Shown here piece after piece: positions 1-6,271 of a stretch of DNA of 6,826 nt. Under the pieces are notes generated by a model, which saw nothing but the letters and a program-made list of their open reading frames with translations, was not told where the DNA came from and made no database searches. Origin of the DNA: Flavobacteriales bacterium (GTDB lineage: Bacteria; Bacteroidota; Bacteroidia; Flavobacteriales; BACL11). Positions within the stretch are counted from its first letter, which is position 1; every line of letters starts with the position of its first letter. Made by a program: the position numbers and the translations under genes. The DNA lies in assembly GCA_018664745.1 (NCBI GenBank), contig JABJNS010000011.1:1-6826 (forward strand). Reading direction: 5' to 3'.

Positions 1-1277
1 CCTGCAGTAATTGCCCCACCGTAAGGTCCTCCTAAGTTTTTAATATCTGCAATATCTGATTTAATCAATTCGCCATAATCCTCCCAAAAAGGAAATTCTG
101 CTAAGCGCTCATGTACTTTATCACCAACTTTCTTTAATTCAGCATGTTCTTCTTTAGCGCCCTCATGCATACTTACAAAACCATAATGTCCAATGGCAGC
201 TACTGCCGCTCCTGTTAATGTTGCTAAATCAATTACTAATTCTGGTTTGTATTTTTTTGCAAAACTAAGTGCATCAGCAAGTACCATTCTACCTTCAGCA
301 TCAGTGTTTAATACCTCTACAGTTGTGCCGTCATACATAGTAATTACATCACCAGGAGCATAAGCATTCCCAGATGGGCGATTATCAGTTGCAGGTAGCA
401 AAGCAATAACATGTTTATCTAATTTGTTGGCTGAAATGGCTTGCATAGCACCAATTACGGTACCTGCACCCCCCATGTCAATTTTCATTAAATCCATAGA
501 GTTGGCTGTTGGTTTTAAACTTAAACCACCAGTATCATAAACAATACCCTTCCCAACTAAAACGATAGGTTGTTTGTTAGTTGCGTTTTTTGGATTCCAT
601 TCCATAATAGTAAAGGTTGGCTCATCAATACTTCCTTTATTTACCGCCAAAAGTCCTCCCATTTTTAACGCTTCAATTTTCTTTTTATTGAAAACAGTAA
701 TCTTCATTCCATTTTCTTTTCCTGATTGAACAGCAGACTCAGCAAGTTCTTTAGCAGTAAGGTGGGAAAAAGGCTCATTGATAAGGTTTCTGGTAAGGTA
801 AACAGCAGCAACAGTATTTTCTAGTTCTTTAGCATCATCTTCAGAAACATGGCTTAGAAATATAGTTTCTAACTTGTTTGGTTTTGGATCGGTTTTGTGC
901 TTTGTAAAAGTGTAGTTAGATAATGCTAATCCTTCAGCAATTAAAAGCCCTTCATTAAGGGATTCCTTGTTAAAGACAAGAGAAATACATTTGTTATCCT
1001 TTACTAAATCATGTAGTTTATCCCCTAAAATCCTACAATTTTCAGCATGTTTATTGCTATCCGTTTCTTCTTTTATCTTTACAAAATGGATAAATCGATT
1101 TAAATGGTTTATGCTAACAATTTCTTTATTATTTATATGTTTTTTAAGGTATTCTAACTCCCCTTCTCTTAAAAAAATGTTATTACTATCTGAGCTTTCA
1201 CTATAAATATGAATGATATTTCCTTCAGAACTTAAATCAATCTTATTTGCAGTTGCTTTTTTAATTGTAGTCTTCAT
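1..1277 (-). CDS. Leucyl aminopeptidase, M17 family (C-terminus cut by window edge)
   Basis: Cytosolic metallopeptidase that removes N-terminal residues from peptides, using two divalent metal ions. Translating the minus strand from the ATG at 1277-1275 gives 425 codons with no stop before the left edge, so the C-terminal part is missing. The M17 signature NTDAEGRM is at residues 324-331, followed by a DLATLTGAAVAAIGHYG stretch. Further upstream, VGKGIVYDTGG supplies the expected metal ligands K243 and D248, SLKP gives the catalytic-type lysine K255, and KIDMGGAG gives D267. With D326, E328 and R330 the active-site set is complete. The catalytic domain starts near residue 163 (NLINEPFSHLTAKELAE). 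The first 160 or so residues form a poorly conserved N-terminal domain, as is usual in the family. The chosen start lies about 17-20 bases after a likely transcription start. The gene is divergent from mqnC. Family assignment is very firm; the specific substrate is not known. Confidence 0.95.
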   Translation of the reverse strand, partial: MKTTIKKATANKIDLSSEGNIIHIYSESSDSNNIFLREGELEYLKKHINNKEIVSINHLNRFIHFVKIKEETDSNKHAENCRILGDKLHDLVKDNKCISLVFNKESLNEGLLIAEGLALSNYTFTKHKTDPKPNKLETIFLSHVSEDDAKELENTVAAVYLTRNLINEPFSHLTAKELAESAVQSGKENGMKITVFNKKKIEALKMGGLLAVNKGSIDEPTFTIMEWNPKNATNKQPIVLVGKGIVYDTGGLSLKPTANSMDLMKIDMGGAGTVIGAMQAISANKLDKHVIALLPATDNRPSGNAYAPGDVITMYDGTTVEVLNTDAEGRMVLADALSFAKKYKPELVIDLATLTGAAVAAIGHYGFVSMHEGAKEEHAELKKVGDKVHERLAEFPFWEDYGELIKSDIADIKNLGGPYGGAITA

Positions 1278-1294
1278 AATATTGTGTAATTTTG
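1265..1294 (+). promoter_or_regulatory. Promoter of the mqnC-ribE-nucleotidyltransferase unit
   Basis: TTG at 1265-1267, a 19-base spacer, then TAATTTTG at 1287-1294, which fits the Bacteroidota -33/-7 pattern (TTG, then TAnnTTTG) exactly. Predicted start of transcription is near 1298-1301, giving a 17-20 base leader before the ATG at 1318. The -33 element lies inside codons 4-5 of the divergent aminopeptidase gene. This promoter supports 1318 rather than any ATG further upstream as the mqnC start. Confidence 0.65.
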
Positions 1295-1300
1295 AACGCA

Positions 1301-1308
1301 CAAAACTA
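1301..1308 (-). promoter_or_regulatory. Promoter -7 element of the aminopeptidase gene
   Basis: Read on the minus strand this is TAGTTTTG, an exact match to the Bacteroidota -7 consensus TAnnTTTG. Transcription would begin around 1294-1297, leaving a leader of about 17-20 bases before the ATG at 1277. The -33 element is weak: only a TTA at about 1328-1326, 17 bases upstream, instead of TTG. The element abuts the start point of the opposing mqnC promoter. Confidence 0.6.
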
Positions 1309-1317
1309 AGTAATTTT

Positions 1318-2439
1318 ATGGATAGTAAGCTATTGCTTGAAAGGGCATTGAAAAAAGAATTTTTATCAGCTGAGGAAGGTCAGTATTTGTATGAAAATGT
1401 ACCTACTGCTGACTTAATGTGGGTGGCAAATGAACTAAGGCAAATGCAAGTGCCTGGTAATGTTGTTACTTGGCAGATTGACCGTAATGTAAATACGACT
1501 AATGCTTGTACTGCAAATTGTAAATTCTGTAATTTTTTCCGTCATCCTAAGCATGAAGAAGTATATGTAACTGACCTAGAAACTTATAAGGTAAAAATAG
1601 AAGAAACCATTAAATTTGGAGGCGATCAGTTATTATTACAAGGAGGACATCACCCAGGGTTAGGTTTGGATTATTACACGAAACTATTCCGTGATTTAAA
1701 AGCACTTTATCCGAACATGAAACTGCACGCATTAGGGCCACCTGAAGTTGCACATATTTGTAAGATTGGGGGGCATACGCATGAACATGCTCTTACTGAA
1801 TTGAAGAAGGCAGGAATGGATAGTATGCCAGGAGCTGGAGCCGAAATTTTAAGCGACAGAGTTAGGCGTTTAATTTCCAAAGGGAAATGTACTGGGCAAG
1901 AGTGGTTAGATGTAATGAAAGTAGCCCATAAAGTAGGGCTTACAACATCAGCAACAATGATGTTTGGTCATATTGAAACGATAGAAGAACGCTTTGATCA
2001 TTTAGTAAGAATAAGAGAAGTACAAGCGCAAAAACCTGAAGGAGAAAATGGGTTCTTGGCCTTTATTGCTTGGCCGTTTATGGATGATGGTACACTATTG
2101 CAAAGAGTGAAAGGAATAAATAATAATACTTCAGCTGATGAGTATATGCGTATGGTTGCCATTAGTAGAATAATGCTACCGAATATTGTGAATATTCAAA
2201 CTTCATGGCTTACGGTTGGTGCAGATACTGCACAACTTACTTTGCATGGAGGAGCAAATGATATGGGTTCAATCATGATTGAGGAAAATGTAGTTTCGGC
2301 TGCAGGAGCACCCCATAGGTTTACGGCCAATAGCATACAGGAATGTATAAAAGAAGCAGGGTTTGAGCCACAACTAAGAACTCAGCATTATGTGGAAAGA
2401 GAAATGCCAGAGATGGAAGAGCAGGTAATTGATTATTAA
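1318..2439 (+). CDS. mqnC: Cyclic dehypoxanthinyl futalosine synthase MqnC (radical SAM)
   Basis: Radical SAM enzyme of the futalosine pathway of menaquinone synthesis; it converts dehypoxanthinyl futalosine to its cyclic form in the cytosol. The product has 373 residues, normal for the family. The 4Fe-4S cluster motif Cx3CxxC is C64, C68, C71 in NACTANCKFCNFF. MqnC rather than MqnE is indicated by the LLLQGGHHPGL segment, HALGPPEV, PGAGAEILSDRVRR and TTSATMMFGHIET, followed by AFIAWPF in the C-terminal half. An in-frame ATG exists at 1213, but the 35 extra residues would be antisense to the aminopeptidase gene and would lie upstream of the promoter; the family-like sequence begins with the ATG at 1318. 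It is the first gene of a plus-strand unit, with its stop one base before the ribE start. Other mqn genes are not in the window. Confidence 0.95.
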   Translation: MDSKLLLERALKKEFLSAEEGQYLYENVPTADLMWVANELRQMQVPGNVVTWQIDRNVNTTNACTANCKFCNFFRHPKHEEVYVTDLETYKVKIEETIKFGGDQLLLQGGHHPGLGLDYYTKLFRDLKALYPNMKLHALGPPEVAHICKIGGHTHEHALTELKKAGMDSMPGAGAEILSDRVRRLISKGKCTGQEWLDVMKVAHKVGLTTSATMMFGHIETIEERFDHLVRIREVQAQKPEGENGFLAFIAWPFMDDGTLLQRVKGINNNTSADEYMRMVAISRIMLPNIVNIQTSWLTVGADTAQLTLHGGANDMGSIMIEENVVSAAGAPHRFTANSIQECIKEAGFEPQLRTQHYVEREMPEMEEQVIDY

Positions 2440-2440
2440 T

Positions 2441-3028
2441 ATGTTTACTGGAATAATAGAACAAATAGCTGAGGTAGTAAAAGTAGAAAGTGAGGGGAGT
2501 AATGTTCATATTACTTTAAAATCAGCTATTACTAATGAGTTAAAGATAGACCAGAGTGTGGCACATAATGGCGTATGCCTTACGGTAGTTGCTATTAATG
2601 ATGATGAATATACGGTTACGGCCATTAAGGAAACCTTGGAAAAATCCAATATTGGTTTGCTGGAAGTAGGTAGCAAGGTAAACATGGAAAGATGCCTAAA
2701 AGTAGGAGGGAGGATTGATGGACATATGGTACAAGGTCATGTTGATCAAATAGCAAAGTGTGTAGAAGTTAAAGAAGAAAAAGGTTCGTTCGTATATACT
2801 TTTAAGCACAAGCAGACAGAGGGTATGACAGTAGAAAAAGGATCAGTTTGTGTGAATGGGGTGAGCTTAACGGTTATTAACTCAAAGGACACTTCTTTTT
2901 CGGTAGCGATAATACCTTATACGCATGAACACACTAATTTTCATGAAATTGAAGAGGGAACAGTAGTGAATATAGAATATGATATACTAGGAAAGTATAT
3001 ATCAAAAATGTTTTTAAACAATATATAA
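2441..3028 (+). CDS. ribE: Riboflavin synthase, alpha subunit
   Basis: Catalyses the last step of riboflavin synthesis: dismutation of two 6,7-dimethyl-8-ribityllumazine molecules into riboflavin and the pyrimidinedione, in a cytosolic homotrimer. The 195-residue product has two lumazine-binding repeats: residues 1 to about 95 with NGVCLTV at 43-49, and about 96 to 190 with NGVSLTV at 139-145. The linking segment has NMERCLKVGGRIDGHMVQGHVD-type sequence at 81-102. C46, H100 and D181 sit where the active-site Cys, His and Asp of the E. coli enzyme are expected. The start is the ATG at 2441 because MFTGIIE is the nearly invariant N-terminus; an in-frame ATG at 2429 would add four residues and overlap mqnC. 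It begins one base after the mqnC stop, so translation is probably coupled. No FMN riboswitch is present upstream. In some species the same gene is called ribC. Confidence 0.96.
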   Translation: MFTGIIEQIAEVVKVESEGSNVHITLKSAITNELKIDQSVAHNGVCLTVVAINDDEYTVTAIKETLEKSNIGLLEVGSKVNMERCLKVGGRIDGHMVQGHVDQIAKCVEVKEEKGSFVYTFKHKQTEGMTVEKGSVCVNGVSLTVINSKDTSFSVAIIPYTHEHTNFHEIEEGTVVNIEYDILGKYISKMFLNNI

Positions 3029-3037
3029 AAGATAAAA

Positions 3038-3937
3038 ATGAAACCAACATTATTAATTTTAGCAGCAGGAATGGGAAGCCGTTATGGTGGCCTAAAACAA
3101 ATTGATGGAATTGGCCCAAATGAAGAGCCAATTATTGAGTACTCAATATATGATGCCATTAATTCAGGATTTGGAAAAATAGTATTTGTTATCAGAAGAG
3201 AGTTTGATGAGGCTTTTCGTGCTCGCTTTGATAAGTTTGCCGATAAAATTGCTATTGAATATGTGTACCAGCCTGTAAATGTAAAAGTGGAAGGAATCAC
3301 AACTATTGAGCGTACAAAACCTTGGGGAACATCACATGCTGTGCTAGTGGCAAAAGATGTAATAAACGAACCCTTTGCAGTTATTAATGCTGATGATTAT
3401 TATGGTGCTGGGTCGTTCCAATTAATTGCTGATTTCTTAACTAAAGACTGTTCGCCATCATTGATGGCAATGGTAGGCTATACTTTGCACAATACCTTAT
3501 CCGAACACGGTACAGTAAACAGAGGAGTGTGCCAAGTAGATGATAAAAACAACCTTGTTGAGGTGATTGAAAGAACAAAAATTGCAGCCCAAAATGGAGT
3601 TGTTAATTATAATGTAGGAAGTGATGAGGCGCTTGGAACAGTAGATAAAAATGTGCCTGTTTCCATGAACTACTGGGGTTTCCATCCTTCAATATTCAAT
3701 GAAATTGAAAAAGGATTGCATGCTTTTATGAGGGAAAATCCTGATAACCCAACTGCTGAATATTACATACCCAATATTGTTACAAATATGATAGTAAGTA
3801 AGCAAATGGCTGTGCGTGTAATTCCTACTGATGATAATTGGTTTGGGGTAACTTACAAAGAAGACAAGCCTATGGCAGTTGCTGCAATTACTAAGTGTAT
3901 TGCTGATGGTGTTTACCCAACAAATCTTTGGAGTTAA
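3038..3937 (+). CDS. Nucleotidyltransferase of the sugar-phosphate NTP_transferase family, substrate unknown
   Basis: A 299-residue cytosolic protein expected to transfer a nucleotidyl group from an NTP to a sugar-1-phosphate or similar phosphorylated compound. The N-terminus shows the Rossmann-like nucleotide-binding signature LILAAGMGSRYGGLKQ (about residues 6-20). KPWGTSHAVL at 94-103 fits the base and sugar-binding loop, and VINADDYYG (NADD at 117-120) carries the metal-binding aspartate. No left-handed beta-helix acyltransferase domain follows, which excludes GlmU-like bifunctional enzymes. The start is 10 bases after the ribE stop, and the ATG puts the signature at the usual distance from the N-terminus. 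Related Bacteroidota proteins are mostly annotated only as nucleotidyltransferases. MurU-like or hexose-1-phosphate specificity is possible, but no partner kinase is seen here. It is the last gene before the terminator. Confidence 0.88.
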   Translation: MKPTLLILAAGMGSRYGGLKQIDGIGPNEEPIIEYSIYDAINSGFGKIVFVIRREFDEAFRARFDKFADKIAIEYVYQPVNVKVEGITTIERTKPWGTSHAVLVAKDVINEPFAVINADDYYGAGSFQLIADFLTKDCSPSLMAMVGYTLHNTLSEHGTVNRGVCQVDDKNNLVEVIERTKIAAQNGVVNYNVGSDEALGTVDKNVPVSMNYWGFHPSIFNEIEKGLHAFMRENPDNPTAEYYIPNIVTNMIVSKQMAVRVIPTDDNWFGVTYKEDKPMAVAAITKCIADGVYPTNLWS

Positions 3938-3967
3938 GAGCAATAATTAGTTTACTATAAATAAAAA

Positions 3968-3987
3968 AGGGCTGATAAGTCAGCCCT
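3968..3987. terminator. Bidirectional intrinsic terminator between convergent genes
   Basis: A perfect 8-bp stem (AGGGCTGA and TCAGCCCT) closes a TAAG loop. It has an A-run on the left (3963-3968) and a T-rich run on the right (3989-3992 and beyond). It therefore works as a terminator on the plus strand for the mqnC unit and, with the stronger six-T run, on the minus strand for the beta-barrel gene that stops at 4021. The 83-base gap 3938-4020 holds nothing else I can recognise. Confidence 0.88.
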
Positions 3988-4020
3988 CTTTTCTATTCTA
4001 TTTATATGTGTGAAATCAAT

Positions 4021-5043
4021 TTATAGCTTAACTTCTGGAGGGCATTCTTTTGTAAGAAAACGGTAGTTAATTCCAATTGTAAATTGGTTTTGAGAGCCAA
4101 CCTGTGTTCCATGTAAATATTGATAAACTGGAATTTCTGAAGTTGCAAAAAAGGTAAGTCCGTTTTGAGAATAACTTATCTGAGGAATAAAGAATGCCTT
4201 ATTACTTCCAGTTGAAATAGGGTCAATACTATAATTACCTAATAAATCAATATTTTCTGCAGCTTGAATTTTACCAACATGTTCTAGTTTCAATTGTGTG
4301 GTTAGTCCCCACTTTCTGAAAAATGTTTTAGAAGCAAACAATCCTAAACTTGAGTAATTACCGAACTTTATACCTAAAGAGTTAAAGCTCTTTTTAACAT
4401 GTAAGGCACTAATGAATAATCGTAATTTTCTTTTTTGATATTCTCTAAAAATGAATGAATAGAACATTAAATCATTTGACCCATTTGTTGTTTGTACTAA
4501 AGGTGCGTTTATAGAATACTGATCTTTTTCTGGAAATCCTGGAGCATATGCAGATGCGGCAGTAGTAAGGGTTGAATCCATGTGTGTTCCTAATGGCATT
4601 TTTACTCCTAAACCTAGAGCGATTTCAGTTCTTTTAAAATTAGCACTTTTGTTATAAATACTATATCTTGGAAAAATTATCAAATCACTATACCCTGAAG
4701 AAGTTCTATTACCGGCAATATATTCGGCTTCTTTAGTTTTATCTAAATAATAACCTGAAGCTAATGATAAGGTAAGTTTTTTACTTACTCCATAATCAGT
4801 TCTAAAAAAGATATAGTTACTAGTTAAATTTTTAAATAAGGGTTCAGTAACTTCACTTCCTGTGTAGAAAATATTAGATGTATTATGCTGATGGTTAATA
4901 GAAATTTCCATTTGATTCTCCTGTAAAACACCAGATGCTGCACCTCCAGCAATAGGGCTGCCTGCACCACCTGAACAACAGCCTTGAGCATAGATATTAC
5001 TATGTGCAAAAAGGGTTAAAATACTAATTATGATTAAACGCAT
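4021..5043 (-). CDS. Predicted outer-membrane beta-barrel protein with Cys-Cys/Gly-rich mature N-terminus
   Basis: Function unknown. The 340-residue protein starts with a signal peptide (residues 1-19, ending IYA, cleavage before Q20). The mature N-terminus is QGCCSGGAGSPIAGG: a cysteine pair (C22, C23) in a Gly/Ser-rich stretch. From about residue 45 the sequence alternates polar and hydrophobic residues with many aromatics and Gly/Asn/Ser turns, as in a transmembrane beta-barrel. The last strand ends NYRF at 326-329, a typical terminal aromatic, but an 11-residue tail follows containing C334 (ECPPEVKL). AQGC is a poor lipobox (Gln at -2), so I prefer ordinary signal peptidase cleavage over lipidation. 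It is the third gene of a minus-strand unit, 16 bases after the thioredoxin-fold gene, with the terminator directly downstream. A role in envelope metal or thiol chemistry is an inference from its cysteines and neighbours. Confidence 0.75.
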   Translation of the reverse strand: MRLIIISILTLFAHSNIYAQGCCSGGAGSPIAGGAASGVLQENQMEISINHQHNTSNIFYTGSEVTEPLFKNLTSNYIFFRTDYGVSKKLTLSLASGYYLDKTKEAEYIAGNRTSSGYSDLIIFPRYSIYNKSANFKRTEIALGLGVKMPLGTHMDSTLTTAASAYAPGFPEKDQYSINAPLVQTTNGSNDLMFYSFIFREYQKRKLRLFISALHVKKSFNSLGIKFGNYSSLGLFASKTFFRKWGLTTQLKLEHVGKIQAAENIDLLGNYSIDPISTGSNKAFFIPQISYSQNGLTFFATSEIPVYQYLHGTQVGSQNQFTIGINYRFLTKECPPEVKL

Positions 5044-5059
5044 ATTGCTTAATGACTTA

Positions 5060-5809
5060 CTACAAATGAATACTTTCAGTAGCTTTTTCAGAAGAAACTT
5101 TTAGAAAATAGTTTCCATTGCTTAATGCACTAACATCAATAGTAGCTGTTAATTCATTTTCTTGAATTACGACTTTACCTGATACATCTAAAATACTGTA
5201 AACTACTGAGCCTGTATTGGTTTTAGTAGTTGAAACATTCAATGTGTTGTTTACTGGATTAGGATATGTTGAAAGTTGAAAGTGAGATTCTTTAATTTGT
5301 TCAACACCTAAAGGGGCGTTTAGTGCATCAGTAATAGCTCCTTGAACACCAAGAAAGTTGATTTTGTTATCATTCTTATTTAAGAAAACAGTATGGTCCG
5401 ATCCACCAAGAACGACAACCTTAGGCATTCCGTTTGTTCCATAATCACTCATGCTAATGTCACTAGAAGAAAAAGTAGTGTTTAAAGGCATGTTATTTGA
5501 GTTCCCCCAACTTGTTAAGGTTGCACAAGTTGTATTTGCAAAATCATCAACTAAATAAAAATGTACTTGCCCAGGGTGTGAAGTTGCAAAAGATTGTACT
5601 GCAGAATAAGCAGGAAGAGTGTAAGTGGCACAAGGATTACAAGGCATTACCCAAGCGATTACAATAACATTTCCATTGTCCAATTCATCAAACAGGGTAT
5701 GTGATATTCCATTACAATCATTAGTAGTAAAATCAGTTGCAGTAGTTTGTGCGTAAGCAAATCCTAAAGAAGTTAGGATAGCAAAAATAATAAGTAGTGT
5801 TTTTTTCAT
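5060..5809 (-). CDS. Secreted thioredoxin-fold protein (CNPC) with T9SS type A sorting domain
   Basis: Three parts can be seen in 249 residues. A signal peptide (1-20, ending AYA, before Q21) sends it to the periplasm. A thioredoxin-like domain spans about 27-165: the VIVIAWVMPCNPC strand leads into the CxxC motif C57-N-P-C60, and GMPKVVVL supplies the cis-proline equivalent P129. The C-terminal 75 residues are a T9SS type A sorting domain, with YPNPVNNTLNVS near 182, a YSILDVSGKVV repeat-like segment and a LSNGNYFLKVS ending. The sorting domain implies transport across the outer membrane and surface attachment or release. Extra cysteines C32 and C95 flank the active site. Likely activity is disulfide exchange or binding of a thiol-ligated metal; the redox direction cannot be told from sequence. 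The start is 9 bases after the stop of the HMA gene and 16 bases separate its stop from the next gene, so the three are probably co-transcribed. Confidence 0.85.
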   Translation of the reverse strand: MKKTLLIIFAILTSLGFAYAQTTATDFTTNDCNGISHTLFDELDNGNVIVIAWVMPCNPCATYTLPAYSAVQSFATSHPGQVHFYLVDDFANTTCATLTSWGNSNNMPLNTTFSSSDISMSDYGTNGMPKVVVLGGSDHTVFLNKNDNKINFLGVQGAITDALNAPLGVEQIKESHFQLSTYPNPVNNTLNVSTTKTNTGSVVYSILDVSGKVVIQENELTATIDVSALSNGNYFLKVSSEKATESIHL

Positions 5810-5818
5810 TTTGTAATT

Positions 5819-6166
5819 TTATTGTTCTCTTTCGTATTTACAGCAGTAGTGTAGATTGTTGTAATCTTCATCAGTTGCTTTGTATTTTTCAGTATCATAG
5901 CCAATGCTAGCTATTGTTTTTTGTATTTTATCAGTGTTTGTAATTTCAGGATTAAATTTCACTTTCATTTTCCCGTTTACAACATTCCATTTTGCTGTTT
6001 TTACCCCCTCAATTCCCTTTGCAGAAGTTTCAATTTTTGTTTTGCACATTTCACAATTTCCTGAAACTTTAAATGTTGCTTTCTCCCATTTAGGTTTTTG
6101 AGCAAATGCAGTTAAGCAAACAAAAGTAAGAAAGATTAAGCTTAGGGTTTTTATAATTTTCATCAT
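5819..6166 (-). CDS. Secreted HMA-domain (heavy-metal-associated) protein
   Basis: A 115-residue periplasmic protein counted from the ATG at 6166-6164; a second ATG follows directly at 6163. A signal peptide covers about 1-22 (KIIKTLSLIFLTFVCLTAFA, cleavage before Q23). Residues 27-96 form an HMA/copper-chaperone-like fold: FKVSGNCEMCKTKIE carries the metal-binding CxxC (C38, C41), followed by GVKTAKWNV, MKVKFNPE and IASIGYDTEKY. An unusual C-terminal tail ends LHYCCKYEREQ with adjacent C108 and C109. The CxxC loop reads GNCEMC rather than the common GMTCxxC, so copper is plausible but other soft metals are possible. The longer reading from 6232 is rejected because the promoter at 6192-6185 lies inside it and the added residues would ruin the signal peptide. 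It is the first gene of the minus-strand unit and is divergent from purT. Confidence 0.88.
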   Translation of the reverse strand: MMKIIKTLSLIFLTFVCLTAFAQKPKWEKATFKVSGNCEMCKTKIETSAKGIEGVKTAKWNVVNGKMKVKFNPEITNTDKIQKTIASIGYDTEKYKATDEDYNNLHYCCKYEREQ

Positions 6167-6184
6167 GATTAAAATATTTGAAGC

Positions 6185-6192
6185 CAAAGGTA
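6185..6192 (-). promoter_or_regulatory. Promoter -7 element of the HMA-thioredoxin-barrel unit
   Basis: Read on the minus strand this is TACCTTTG, an exact TAnnTTTG match. Transcription would start near 6178-6181, giving a leader of about 12-16 bases before the ATG at 6166. No good TTG is found at the -33 distance; the closest is TTA at 6214-6212, 19 bases upstream, which lies on the edge of the inverted repeat. A weak -33 box would suit a promoter that needs an activator, but this is inference. Confidence 0.6.
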
Positions 6193-6211
6193 GTAAATAT
6201 AATGCTCCTAT

Positions 6212-6236
6212 TAAGATGTGAAAAAATAACATCTTA
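6212..6236. promoter_or_regulatory. Inverted repeat, possible operator between divergent promoters
   Basis: Perfect 8-bp arms, TAAGATGT (6212-6219) and ACATCTTA (6229-6236), around a 9-base A-rich spacer. It lies upstream of both predicted transcription starts, so it would not be in either transcript and a DNA-binding site is more likely than an RNA hairpin. One arm covers the -33 position of the minus-strand unit; the other ends next to the TTTA at 6237-6240 that serves as the -33 position for purT. Arms of this size can arise by chance in AT-rich DNA. Confidence 0.4.
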
Positions 6237-6267
6237 TTTACTCAAGTGGTAAATCTTTTTACTTTTG
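6237..6267 (+). promoter_or_regulatory. Promoter of purT
   Basis: TACTTTTG at 6260-6267 matches TAnnTTTG exactly, with TTTA at 6237-6240 as a one-mismatch -33 element 19 bases upstream. The G of the -7 box is only four bases before the ATG at 6272, so the transcript should begin at or within a base or two of the start codon. Confidence 0.6.
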
Positions 6268-6271
6268 TCGA

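Noticed and set aside
967..1206. 79-residue plus-strand open frame
   Set aside because: It is fully antisense to the aminopeptidase N-terminal domain, low in complexity, and has no recognisable motif or promoter.
1213..1317. 35-residue N-terminal extension of MqnC, hydrophobic and membrane-like
   Set aside because: It is antisense to the start of the aminopeptidase gene and lies upstream of or across the mqnC promoter; the MqnC family does not have such a segment.
2429..2440. Alternative ribE start four codons upstream
   Set aside because: It overlaps the mqnC stop, and MFTGIIE is the conserved riboflavin synthase N-terminus.
2995..3030. AT-rich stretch with small palindromes at the end of ribE
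   Set aside because: It is within or at the end of coding sequence, the arms are short and imperfect, and the next gene follows after 9 bases, so it is not a terminator.
4021..5043. Lipoprotein reading of the barrel protein (Cys22 as lipidated residue)
   Set aside because: AQGC does not fit the lipobox well and the sequence has a good signal peptidase I site one step earlier.
6167..6232. Extended N-terminus of the HMA protein
   Set aside because: It spans the TAnnTTTG promoter and would put 22 residues in front of a normal signal peptide.
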